A stretch of 7,101 nucleotides of DNA from Chloroflexota bacterium (GCA_003648125.1 QMOE01000113.1:1-7101); one strand, 5' to 3'; shown: positions 1-6,205, numbered from the stretch's first letter. Translations and numbers: made by a program. Notes: generated by a model from the letters alone, not told the origin.

Positions 1-21
1 CCCGAATTATTGAAAAGATAC
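1..21 (+). repeat. 21-bp direct repeat, copy 1
   Basis: The first 21 bases of the window recur exactly at 274-294; both start CCCGAATTATTG and end AAAAGATAC. The two copies enclose 252 bp of non-coding DNA. Because this copy touches the window edge, the repeat may extend further left. The match is directly visible; its origin (tandem duplication or remnant of an insertion) is unknown. Confidence 0.85.
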
Positions 22-246
22 AAAAAATCCGTGTGCGCAGCCCGTGTCAATCCGTGTCCCATTTCTCCCCTCTCGTCGGATTGAGGCGCAGCTTGGTTAG
101 ACAATTACAAATGACGTATGTTCTCAATAAACCGGGGCAGGAGTCATGGCAATCGCATCTAAACTCTAAACGGCTGACATTCAACGAGACTTTGCCCTGA
201 CGACGGAAGAGAAACAAAGATACGATTGCCCTGGGACAGGAACAAG

Positions 247-263
247 TCGGAATGACATTCCGA
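247..263. promoter_or_regulatory. Perfect 17-bp palindrome, possible operator
   Basis: TCGGAATGACATTCCGA has two perfectly complementary 8-base arms around a single A. It lies about 35 bp upstream of the likely start of the YfhO-family gene and just before the second copy of the 21-bp direct repeat. The size and symmetry would suit a dimeric DNA-binding protein, but no regulator is encoded nearby, so the regulatory role is a guess. There is no T-tract, so it is not a convincing terminator. Confidence 0.4.
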
Positions 264-273
264 TCTACGTTAC

Positions 274-294
274 CCCGAATTATTGAAAAGATAC
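274..294 (+). repeat. 21-bp direct repeat, copy 2
   Basis: Exact copy of bases 1-21. It ends 3 bp before the ATG at 298 and contains an in-frame TTG at 283. The repeat therefore forms the immediate leader of the YfhO-family gene. The same sequence is found 273 bp upstream in non-coding DNA, which argues against using the TTG as the true start. Confidence 0.85.
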
Positions 295-297
295 CAA

Positions 298-2562
298 ATG
301 ACCAATGAACAATGCGATGAGGCAATGAGACAGCGCCACGAGCGATTTCTTGATCTGGCCGTGCTGGCGCTGCTGGCGCTGGTCGTCGCGGCCTTCTTCT
401 GGCCGCTGATCTTTGCCGGGCAGTGGATTCCGCGCGGCGGCGGCGACCTGGTCTCCTTCCTCTGGCCCGTCTACCGCTTTGCCGCTCGCAGCTTGCGGGC
501 GGGCGTCGTCCCTCTCTGGAATCCCCACCTCTATAGCGGCGCGCCATTTGTCGCCGACAACCAGTCCAGTGTGTTTTACCCCGTCAACCTGCTGACCTTT
601 GCTCTATTCGGCGAGCCTTCCTACGCTGTCATGGAGGGGTTGGCCGTCTTCCACATCTGGCTGGCGGGCGCGAGTATGTTCGCCCTGGCGCGGGGACTGG
701 GATTGCGCCGCCCCGCCGCGCTGTTTGGCGGGATCGGTTTTGCCCTCTCCGACCTGTTCGTGACCCACATCGGCAACCTGAACCTCAACGCCACAGCCGC
801 CTGGCTGCCGCTGCTCCTGCTGCTCACCCATCGCGCCCTGACCCGGCGACGGGCTGGTTGGGCAATCGGGGCGGGCGTGGTGCTGGCGACGGCTGCGCTG
901 GCCGGACACGGTCAGATGCTCCTGTTTCTGGCCCTGACGCTCGCGCTCTACCTGCTCTACCGGCTGGCGGTGGATTGGCTGGGCGGCCGCGAGGGCGGCC
1001 TCTACCGGCTGGCGCTGTTTGCGCTCATCGTGGTCGTTGGGGTGGGGGGGGCGGCGCTGACGCTGCTCCCGGCCTGGGAGATGGCCGGGCACACCGGCCG
1101 CGGCCACTTGCCCTACGACGAGGCCACTCGCTACTCGCTGCCCCCGCAGGCATTGATCGGCCTGCTGGCCCCCGGCTTTTACGGGCGCGGCCCGGCTGGA
1201 TTTTGGGGTCCCTGGGAGCGCGTCGAGGTGGGATACGCGGGCGTAGCGACCCTGGTGCTGGCCGCCTTGGCCCTCGTCTCACGCCTCACGCATCACGACA
1301 AGGGCTTTCCGATATGTTTCTTTGCTATTCTGACGCCGCTGGCGTTCATCCTGGCGCTGGGCCGTTATACGCCGCTCTACGGGTTGCTGTACCGCTACGC
1401 GCCTACGTTCGACCAGGTGCGGGCGCCAGCGCGACTGATCCTGCTGGTCGACTTGGGTCTGGCGGCGCTGGCGGCCTACGGTCTCGACTGGATACTGAGA
1501 CCTCGGAGGTCTTCCGAGACCTCCGAGGTCTGGATAGGACTGGGCGCATTACTCGCCGGGGTGCTGCTGCTGGCCGTGGGACTGCCGCAGGCGCGCGCAG
1601 TTCCTCTTGAGCGCGTCCAACAGGCCACGACCAGCATCGTCGTCGCCGCCGCGCTGCTGGGGGCCAGTGGCCTGCTCGTCTGGCTCGCCGGACGTCACCG
1701 CTGGGCGGCCTGGCTGCTTCCGCTGCTGCTGGCGGTGGATCTGATCGGGCTAGGCTCCACGCTAGAGGCCGAGCCGAACGATCCCACGCTGGGTTTTTCT
1801 CACCAGGACGTCGTCGCCTTCTTGCGGCAAGACCCCAACCTCTTTCGCATCGAAGCGGCCACTGGCAATTGGCAGCCCGACGCGGCGCTGGCGCACGGCC
1901 TCTACGACGTCGGCGGCGTCTACAATCCGCTGGAACTGGCTCCGTACCAGGCCTATCGCTGGGCGGTGGGGGAGCGTGGCGCGCCGCTCTACAATCTGCT
2001 GGGTATCAAGTACGTTTTGGCAGGCAAGGGAGAGCCGCCCGGCGACGAGCGGCTGGTTCCGGTCTATACACATAACCCGCAGATTGACGTCTATCTGAAC
2101 ACGGCGGCGCTGCCCCGCGCATTTTTGGTCTACCGCTCGCAGGTGGTGGGCGACCACACCGCGGCCTGGCAGGCGACCCACGCGCCCGAGTTTGATCCCG
2201 CCCAAGTGGTGATTTTGGAGCAGGGGAAACCGTTAGCCGCCGACCCCGGCGCTGGCGGCCAAGTCTCGTTTGTACGCTACGGGCTGAACGAGGTCGAGTT
2301 GGCGGTGACTACTCCGGTAAGCGCGTTCCTGGTGTTGAGCGACGTATATTACCCCGGCTGGCGGGCGACGGTGGACGGCGCTCCGGCCGAATTATTGCGG
2401 GCCGATTACGCCTTCCGTGCGGTTCCGCTCCCGCCGGGCGCGCACGTCGCGCGGATAGAGTTCGTCTCGCCTCCCTGGCGCGCGGGGCTGGCGGTGAGCC
2501 TTGTCACCTGGCTGGGAGTGGCCGCCTGGGCGATTGTGCCGGTCAGAAAGCGCCGCGCTTGA
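298..2562 (+). CDS. YfhO-family polytopic membrane protein (GT-C-like)
   Basis: A 754-residue integral membrane protein with about 13 hydrophobic segments. The first spans roughly residues 19-41 and the last about 728-749, followed by a basic RKRRA tail. The first outside loop carries GGGDL (D50), WNPHLYSG (74-81) and ADNQSS (86-91), as in YfhO and related GT-C-fold proteins, whose members are linked to cell-envelope or teichoic-acid glycosylation. The C-terminal soluble part (about 675-725) has the family signature YYPGWRATVDG followed by AVPLPPGAH. The sugar donor and acceptor cannot be deduced. The ATG at 298 is preferred; a TTG at 283 is in frame but lies inside a repeat, and the ATG at 325 is also possible. 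No strong ribosome binding site decides among them. A 34-bp palindrome at 1498-1531 is translated in frame in the loop between two membrane segments. The stop abuts an interspersed repeat. Family assignment is fairly sure; function is not. Confidence 0.8.
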   Translation: MTNEQCDEAMRQRHERFLDLAVLALLALVVAAFFWPLIFAGQWIPRGGGDLVSFLWPVYRFAARSLRAGVVPLWNPHLYSGAPFVADNQSSVFYPVNLLTFALFGEPSYAVMEGLAVFHIWLAGASMFALARGLGLRRPAALFGGIGFALSDLFVTHIGNLNLNATAAWLPLLLLLTHRALTRRRAGWAIGAGVVLATAALAGHGQMLLFLALTLALYLLYRLAVDWLGGREGGLYRLALFALIVVVGVGGAALTLLPAWEMAGHTGRGHLPYDEATRYSLPPQALIGLLAPGFYGRGPAGFWGPWERVEVGYAGVATLVLAALALVSRLTHHDKGFPICFFAILTPLAFILALGRYTPLYGLLYRYAPTFDQVRAPARLILLVDLGLAALAAYGLDWILRPRRSSETSEVWIGLGALLAGVLLLAVGLPQARAVPLERVQQATTSIVVAAALLGASGLLVWLAGRHRWAAWLLPLLLAVDLIGLGSTLEAEPNDPTLGFSHQDVVAFLRQDPNLFRIEAATGNWQPDAALAHGLYDVGGVYNPLELAPYQAYRWAVGERGAPLYNLLGIKYVLAGKGEPPGDERLVPVYTHNPQIDVYLNTAALPRAFLVYRSQVVGDHTAAWQATHAPEFDPAQVVILEQGKPLAADPGAGGQVSFVRYGLNEVELAVTTPVSAFLVLSDVYYPGWRATVDGAPAELLRADYAFRAVPLPPGAHVARIEFVSPPWRAGLAVSLVTWLGVAAWAIVPVRKRRA
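1498..1531. repeat. 34-bp palindromic repeat inside a coding sequence
   Basis: Two 15-bp arms, AGACCTCGGAGGTCT and AGACCTCCGAGGTCT, are exact reverse complements separated by TCCG. Each arm is itself nearly self-complementary (AGACCTC, one base, GAGGTCT). It starts exactly on a codon boundary of the YfhO-family gene and encodes a hydrophilic stretch RPRRSSETSEV between two membrane segments. The form resembles short palindromic interspersed repeats normally found between genes. Confidence 0.75.
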
Positions 2563-2729
2563 GTAGGGGCAGTGCCTTGTGCCTGCCCTGTTGAGGTGTC
2601 ATTGCGAGCCCCGGACGTTTTTCCCGGGGCGAAGCAATCTCCCCCAGTCGTTTGGAGATTGCTTCGTTGCAAAAAACGCTCCTCGCAATGACATGATGAG
2701 AATTGCCGAACCGCGAGGGTTGCCCCTAC
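2563..2729. repeat. Interspersed repeat copy A, interrupted by a second repeat
   Basis: It begins GTAGGGGCA (2563-2571) and ends with the reverse complement TGCCCCTAC (2721-2729). The left arm matches the copy at 4961-5020 at 24 of 26 positions and the right arm at 19 of 20 positions. The middle is replaced by a 97-bp palindromic element (2597-2693). It starts directly after the stop codon of the YfhO-family gene, and its right end contains the TAG stop of lysK, so it fills the whole space between the two convergent genes. It could act as a bidirectional transcription barrier, but no canonical hairpin plus T-tract is present. Confidence 0.8.
2597..2693. repeat. 97-bp palindromic element nested in copy A
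   Basis: The ends are perfect 12-bp inverted repeats, TGTCATTGCGAG (2597-2608) and CTCGCAATGACA (2682-2693). A second pair of 13-bp arms, CGAAGCAATCTCC (2630-2642) and GGAGATTGCTTCG (2654-2666), lies inside. A third hairpin, GCCCCGG with CCGGGGC, lies at 2608-2630. The words TCATTGCGAG and GAAGCAATCTC are familiar to me from interspersed repeats of many bacteria. It has no coding capacity, so if it was ever mobile it would have moved with help supplied in trans. Confidence 0.75.
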
Positions 2730-3784
2730 GTTCTAATGTCCAGCGTCTCTAACGCGCGGGTCAGTACATTGATGCTGCGCTGAAATTCTCTGACGTCAAT
2801 GTGTTCCTCCGGCGTGTGGTCCAGCGACGAATCGCCTGGCCCGTAGGCCACGATAGGGCAACCCCACACCGGCCCCACAGTGTTCATGTCTGAAGTACCC
2901 GTCTTGAGTTTGAAGCGCGGTCGCCCGCCCTCAGCGCGGATCGCTTTCAATAGAGACCTCACGAGGTGATTGTTTTTTCCGCATTGGAAAGGCATATCGA
3001 GAGGCGAAAACGTCAACTCGGCGCCGTTGCACCAGCTCTTCATTTTGTGCTTTAGAGCCTCTGGATTCAAGTCCGGCGGCAGTCGTATGGCGATGTTCAT
3101 TTTCACGCCATCGTTCAACCCATCGCTGAACGTTTGAAAGTCTCGCAACGCCGGGTCGAGCGTGTTAAAGCGGCCTGATCGTCCGGCGTCGCGTTGCTCG
3201 GCATAGTTTGTCAGATGATTCCAAAAGGTCACTGCTTTCTCGGCCGGGCCGATTTGCTTCCCGGCGCTGTGACTGCCGGGCTGCATCAGCCGATAGTCCA
3301 CGCACAGCCGCCCTTTGTATCCCAACGTGACGCCCTCCCAATCGCTAGGCTCGCCGATGATCGCAAAATCTGGGGCTTGCATCGCGCGCGCCAGGTGACG
3401 CGCTCCCTTCCCGTGCTCCTCCTCCTCCACGGCCCCGATCACCACTATGCGGGTTCCGTTCAACTGGGACGCCACGCGCGCCGCCGCCAACACGAACGCC
3501 GCCAGTGGCCCCTTGGCGTCTACCGTACCCCGTCCGTACAGATTGCCATTCCGCCGCAGCACGGGAACGAGACCGGGGACAGTGTCCATGTGTCCCAACA
3601 GCACTATTTCTCGCTCAGCCTCTGGATTTCCTATCATGCCGACCGCGTTGCCGGTCTGGTCGCGGTGCGCCTGGAAACCGAGTCCCGTCATGCGCTCGAC
3701 CAGATATTCTCCCACCTCATCTTCCTGGCCCGAGGGGCTGGGGATAGATACGAGTTCCTGCAAAAAAGCGACTGGATCCATCAT
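2726..3784 (-). CDS. lysK: [LysW]-lysine hydrolase (LysK), M20 peptidase family
   Basis: Releases lysine from the C-terminal glutamate of the carrier protein LysW, the last step of the LysW lysine pathway; cytoplasmic. The 352 residues match the usual length of LysK. The M20 metal-site motifs are all present: GHMDTVPG with H65 and D67, GRGTVDAKGPLA with bridging D89, the acidic run VEEEE (119-123) with catalytic and ligand glutamates, IGEPSDWEG with E145, and LDHTPEEH with H323. The KTGTSDMNT segment (294-302) is typical of LysK and the related ArgE/DapE group. The start ATG overlaps the lysJ stop by 4 bp (ATGA), implying translational coupling. A second ATG follows at once; GGAGG at the end of lysJ is better spaced from the second. 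The TAG stop lies within the end of interspersed repeat A. A role in the parallel LysW arginine route (ornithine release) cannot be excluded from sequence. Confidence 0.92.
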   Translation of the reverse strand: MMDPVAFLQELVSIPSPSGQEDEVGEYLVERMTGLGFQAHRDQTGNAVGMIGNPEAEREIVLLGHMDTVPGLVPVLRRNGNLYGRGTVDAKGPLAAFVLAAARVASQLNGTRIVVIGAVEEEEHGKGARHLARAMQAPDFAIIGEPSDWEGVTLGYKGRLCVDYRLMQPGSHSAGKQIGPAEKAVTFWNHLTNYAEQRDAGRSGRFNTLDPALRDFQTFSDGLNDGVKMNIAIRLPPDLNPEALKHKMKSWCNGAELTFSPLDMPFQCGKNNHLVRSLLKAIRAEGGRPRFKLKTGTSDMNTVGPVWGCPIVAYGPGDSSLDHTPEEHIDVREFQRSINVLTRALETLDIRT

Positions 3785-4950
3785 GCCTCCAATACCTCTG
3801 CTACCCGCTCCACCACCGTATCCACCTGCTCCGCGCTGATGACCAACGGCGGCAAGAAGCGCATCACCGTCGCTCCGGCTGAAAGCGCCAGGACGCCGCG
3901 CCCGGCCAGTTTAGCCAGGTAGGGTGCGGACTTGGATTTCAGCTCCATGCCAATCATCAATCCCAATCCGCGCACCTGGCGCACCAGCGGTGAGGGAATC
4001 GCCTTGAGGCCGGCGGTCAGCCGCGCGCCGAGTTCGGCCGCTCGCCGGGGCAGATTGTTGGATTCGATGTATTCTATCGTCGCCAGGGCCGCCGCGCAGA
4101 CCACAGGATTGCCGCCAAAGGTGTTGCCGTGGACCTTTTTGGGCAGCTTTCCAACCCGAGGGCCGATGAGCACGGCGCCCATGGGCAGGCCACCAGCGAT
4201 TGATTTGGCTACGCACATCAGATCGGGCTGCAAACCGTGGTGCTGGCAGGCGAACATGCGCCCGGTGCGCCCAAAGCCGGTCTGCACCTCGTCCGCGATG
4301 AACAGCGCGCCTCGTTCCCGGCACAGCGACTGCACGCCGCGCAGGTACTCGCCGTCGCCGGGGTTGACGCCACCCTCACCCTGCACCACTTCCAGGATGA
4401 CGGCCGCTGTTTCCGCGCTGATTGCCTGCTCCATTCGCTCCAAATTATTGTAGGGCACGAACTCGAACCCCGGCACCAGCGGCTCAAAGGGCGCGCGGTA
4501 CTGCTTGCGCCAGGTGGCCGAGAGCGCGCCGAATGTGCGCCCGTGAAAGCCGCGCATCGCGGCTATTATCTTTGTCCTGCCGGTACTCAACCGGGCAAAC
4601 TTGAACGCCGCCTCCACCGCCTCGGTGCCCGAGTTGCACAGGAAGGCCCGCTCCAGCCCCGGCGGTGCGATGCGCACCAGTTCCGCCAACAACAGGGCGC
4701 GACGGTCGTTGTAAAAGCCGTTGGGGCAGATGCACAATCGCTGCGATTGTTCCTCTATGGCCTGGATCACGGCGGGGTTGGCGTGACCCACGTTCGCCAC
4801 CCCGTGCCCGCCGACGCAGTCAATGTACATCTGACCGTCAGCGTCCCATAACTGTGCTCCTGCCCCGCGCACAATGACCAGGGGTTGCTTGAGATAGAGA
4901 TCGCTGTTATAGTGGTCTTCCAAAGTCATAATTTCTCCAGTCCTCATCAT
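3781..4950 (-). CDS. lysJ: [LysW]-aminoadipate semialdehyde transaminase (LysJ)
   Basis: A PLP-dependent class III aminotransferase that converts LysW-gamma-aminoadipate semialdehyde to LysW-gamma-lysine using glutamate. With the start chosen here it has 389 residues, close to Thermus LysJ. Visible motifs: YIDCVGGHGVANVGHANP near the N-terminus, NSGTEA (106-111) and GFHGRTFG (134-141) for cofactor phosphate and ring, IADEVQTGFGRTG with PLP-contacting D220, the Schiff-base lysine K249 in VAKSIAGG, TFGGNP (277-282) and RFLPPL (364-369). The start at 4950 has AGGAG five bases upstream and is followed directly by another ATG. An alternative ATG at 4929 also has a good GGAG site and would remove seven residues. 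A still longer frame to 5001 would be translated from an interspersed repeat and is rejected. The stop overlaps the lysK start. The ArgD/ornithine aminotransferase family is the nearest alternative; the neighbouring LysZ and LysK favour LysJ. Confidence 0.9.
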   Translation of the reverse strand: MMRTGEIMTLEDHYNSDLYLKQPLVIVRGAGAQLWDADGQMYIDCVGGHGVANVGHANPAVIQAIEEQSQRLCICPNGFYNDRRALLLAELVRIAPPGLERAFLCNSGTEAVEAAFKFARLSTGRTKIIAAMRGFHGRTFGALSATWRKQYRAPFEPLVPGFEFVPYNNLERMEQAISAETAAVILEVVQGEGGVNPGDGEYLRGVQSLCRERGALFIADEVQTGFGRTGRMFACQHHGLQPDLMCVAKSIAGGLPMGAVLIGPRVGKLPKKVHGNTFGGNPVVCAAALATIEYIESNNLPRRAAELGARLTAGLKAIPSPLVRQVRGLGLMIGMELKSKSAPYLAKLAGRGVLALSAGATVMRFLPPLVISAEQVDTVVERVAEVLEA

Positions 4951-4955
4951 ATTTT

Positions 4956-4960
4956 CTCCT
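4956..4960 (-). promoter_or_regulatory. lysJ ribosome binding site
   Basis: AGGAG on the - strand, five bases before the ATG at 4948-4950 and eight before the tandem ATG at 4945-4947. It directly abuts the end of interspersed repeat B, so the repeat stops exactly short of the translation signal. A second GGAG lies five bases before the alternative ATG at 4927-4929. Confidence 0.6.
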
Positions 4961-5020
4961 GTAGGGGCAGAGCCTTGCGCCTGCCCTATAAGTTTGGACA
5001 ACCACGAGGGTTGCCCCTAC
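4961..5020. repeat. Interspersed repeat copy B, in the lysZ-lysJ gap
   Basis: A 60-bp element with perfect 9-bp terminal inverted repeats, GTAGGGGCA (4961-4969) and TGCCCCTAC (5012-5020). It is the uninterrupted counterpart of the repeat at 2563-2729. As - strand RNA it can form two hairpins: GGGCAACC with GGUUGUCC (5016-5009 with 5003-4996), and GGGCAG with CUGCCC (4986-4981 with 4970-4965). The first has a G-U pair that would be an A-C mismatch on the other strand, so folding is slightly better in the lys transcript. It supplies the lysZ stop codon and ends beside the lysJ ribosome binding site. It may affect mRNA stability or the ratio of LysZ to LysJ. Confidence 0.8.
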
Positions 5021-5823
5021 GTTATCACCGTTCCATGCCCGGCCAGCGCCCGATGCAACGGTTGGCCCACTCGCCCGTCGGCGATGATCACCTGTCCCAC
5101 GCCGTCGCGCAACGCCTCGATGGCGCCCAAAACTTTGCGCTTCATCCGTCCCTGGGCGTACCGGTCGAGGTGCTCTTGCGCCTGCGCCAGCGGGATGTGG
5201 GGGATGAGCGTGCTCTCGTCGGAAACGTCGCGCAACAGGCCCGGCACGTTGGTCAGGATGACCACCGTTTGCGCTTTCAGGGCCGAGCCGATAGCCGCCG
5301 CAGCCCGGTCGCCGTCTACGTTCAGCGCCTCGCTCTCGTAGCTGATGATCAACGGGGCCACGACCGGCGTGTAGCCCGTTTCCAGCAACGTCTCCAGCAG
5401 CCCGGCGTTGACTCGCTCAATCTTGCCGCTGTACTCACCGCGCAACACCTTGCGCTTGCCATTCTCGACGATGCGCAGCGTGGACTTGCGCTTGCCCTCC
5501 AGCAATCGCCCGTCCAGCCCGGAGAGGCCCAGCGCATTGACGCCCAACTGCTGCAAGCGCTCCACCAGCAACTTGTTGATCCGCCCCGCCGTAACCATAG
5601 CGAAAATCTCTAATGTCTCGCGGTCGGTGTAACGGCTAGAGTGGCCGGAGATGGACGTGACAAAGCGGGGTGGGTGGCCCAACTTTTCCGAGATGACGTT
5701 GGTCTCGTGGGAGCCGCCGTGAACCAGGATGATTTGCTCCCCCTGCGCTACCAGTTCAGCGACGTCGGCGCATACGGCTTCCGTATCCAGTCCCTCGCCG
5801 CCGCCCGCTTTGACGACGATCAT
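5017..5823 (-). CDS. lysZ: [LysW]-aminoadipate kinase (LysZ)
   Basis: An amino-acid kinase family enzyme that phosphorylates the side-chain carboxylate of LysW-bound alpha-aminoadipate with ATP; cytoplasmic. It has 268 residues, the family's normal length. Motifs: the N-terminal VVKAGGGEG (3-11) with the phosphate-binding lysine K5, the glycine-rich LVHGGSHETN (33-42), SRYTDRETLEIFAMV (63-77) as in LysZ, GLSGLDGRLLEGKRK (99-113), NVDGDRAAAAIG (168-179), NVPGLL (192-197) and GRMKRKVLGAIEAL (225-238). SRYTD and the very short N-terminus favour LysZ over ordinary ArgB acetylglutamate kinase, although LysW-based enzymes acting in both lysine and arginine synthesis exist. An AAGGAGG site five bases before the ATG fixes the start. 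The stop lies in interspersed repeat B. The next gene upstream in the pathway, lysY, is cut off from it by a toxin-antitoxin pair on the other strand. Confidence 0.92.
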   Translation of the reverse strand: MIVVKAGGGEGLDTEAVCADVAELVAQGEQIILVHGGSHETNVISEKLGHPPRFVTSISGHSSRYTDRETLEIFAMVTAGRINKLLVERLQQLGVNALGLSGLDGRLLEGKRKSTLRIVENGKRKVLRGEYSGKIERVNAGLLETLLETGYTPVVAPLIISYESEALNVDGDRAAAAIGSALKAQTVVILTNVPGLLRDVSDESTLIPHIPLAQAQEHLDRYAQGRMKRKVLGAIEALRDGVGQVIIADGRVGQPLHRALAGHGTVIT

Positions 5824-5847
5824 ATTTGCCTCCTTGAATGAATAAGG

Positions 5848-5876
5848 TTGACAGTACTGAAAATTATGCGTATAAT
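5848..5876 (+). promoter_or_regulatory. Consensus sigma-70 promoter of the toxin-antitoxin pair
   Basis: TTGACA at 5848-5853 and TATAAT at 5871-5876 are exact matches to both hexamers with the ideal 17-bp spacer. Transcription would start near 5883, giving a leader of about 29 bases before the antitoxin ATG. A promoter this strong fits a gene pair that represses its own transcription. Confidence 0.85.
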
Positions 5877-5877
5877 T
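5862..5877. promoter_or_regulatory. Inverted repeat over the -10 box, candidate autoregulatory operator
   Basis: AATTATGCGTATAATT has 6-bp arms around GCGT and overlaps the -10 element. Phd/YefM-type antitoxins, alone or with their toxin, usually bind short palindromes at their own promoter. The position suits such repression; binding itself is inferred. Confidence 0.45.
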
Positions 5878-5911
5878 ACCATAACGATTTCACCTATAAT
5901 CGGAGGGAAAT

Positions 5912-6205
5912 ATGGCTACTCTGACTTTGACCGCAGATGAACTCATCACCAGCACAAAGGCTACCAGGGAACTGCCGCGACTTTTAGACCGTTTGCCCGA
6001 AAAAAAGTGGTTCATTCAACGCAATAACAAACTCCAGGGCGTGCTGCTTGGTATCAAAGAATATGAACGGTTGTTGGCATTGGAGGATGAGGTGGAACAT
6101 CTTACCCTGGCCGTGACCTTAACGGAGCGGGAGCGAAATGACAATGGCTACCGCATCGGACTGGATGATTTAGCCTCCAAGTATGACGTGCCAGAATTGA
6201 AATGA
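5912..6205 (+). CDS. Type II antitoxin, Phd/YefM-like
   Basis: A 97-residue protein that would neutralise the toxin encoded directly after it and repress their shared promoter. Residues about 5-55 (from LTADELITSTKATREL to GVLLGIKEYERLLALEDE) have the Phd/YefM pattern: a short strand, a helix in which residues are set up to 'prevent' with RELPRLLD, a beta-hairpin around WFIQRNNKLQGVLLG, then a helix. The charged C-terminal part (about 60-97) would wrap around the toxin. GGAGGG four bases upstream fixes the start, and a consensus promoter lies ahead. The stop overlaps the toxin start by 4 bp (ATGA), usual for coupled antitoxin and toxin synthesis. The gene is antisense to the flanking lysine genes and less GC-rich, which suggests acquisition. 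The subfamily is uncertain. Confidence 0.85.
   Translation: MATLTLTADELITSTKATRELPRLLDRLPEKKWFIQRNNKLQGVLLGIKEYERLLALEDEVEHLTLAVTLTERERNDNGYRIGLDDLASKYDVPELK

Larger units (their letters stand above)
1..297. other. Non-coding region upstream of the YfhO-family gene
   Basis: I see no credible gene on either strand here. The stretch holds three things. First, three CCGTGT motifs lie at 29-34, 42-47 and 52-57, resembling fragments of low-complexity intergenic repeats. Second, there is a perfect 17-bp palindrome at 247-263. Third, both copies of a 21-bp direct repeat sit at its two ends. It is more AT-rich than the coding DNA that follows. I looked for a sigma-70 promoter for the downstream gene and found none; a CTGACA at 174-179 has no -10 element at the right distance. 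Confidence 0.6.
5824..5911. other. Divergent intergenic region between lysZ and the antitoxin
   Basis: An 88-bp AT-rich gap holding the start signals of both flanking genes. The + side has a consensus promoter and a GGAGGG ribosome site at 5902-5907, four bases before the antitoxin ATG. The - side has the AAGGAGG ribosome site of lysZ at 5829-5835. I looked for a lysZ promoter on the - strand: CATAAT appears as a possible -10, but nothing like TTGACA is correctly spaced from it. Confidence 0.6.

Noticed and set aside
174..202. Promoter for the YfhO-family gene starting from CTGACA at 174
   Set aside because: The hexamer 17 bp downstream is CTGACG, nothing like a -10 box.
283..297. TTG start for the YfhO-family protein, five residues upstream of the ATG
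   Set aside because: The TTG lies inside a 21-bp direct repeat also present in non-coding DNA at 1-21, and no ribosome binding site precedes it.
604..1107. Long open frames opposite or alongside the YfhO-family gene (also 858-1610 and 1762-2205)
   Set aside because: Low-complexity Arg/Pro/Gln-rich translations with no family features; they are overlap artefacts of GC-rich coding DNA.
2597..2693. CRISPR-like or intrinsic terminator reading of the palindromic gap
   Set aside because: There are no regularly spaced repeats with unique spacers. The T-runs lie in hairpin loops or are not preceded by a stem, so neither call fits.
4951..5001. Longer LysJ with 17 extra N-terminal residues
   Set aside because: Most of those codons come from interspersed repeat B, while a good ribosome site lies just before the ATG at 4950; homologues begin close to that ATG.
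3194..5613. Open frames on the + strand across lysK, lysJ and lysZ (3194-3922, 4237-4851, 4885-5613)
   Set aside because: They lie antisense to well-recognised enzymes and show no domain pattern of their own.
5017..5823. LysZ as an ordinary acetylglutamate kinase (ArgB)
   Set aside because: The short N-terminus, the SRYTD segment and the neighbouring LysJ, LysK and LysY fit the LysW pathway better, though a dual role is not excluded.
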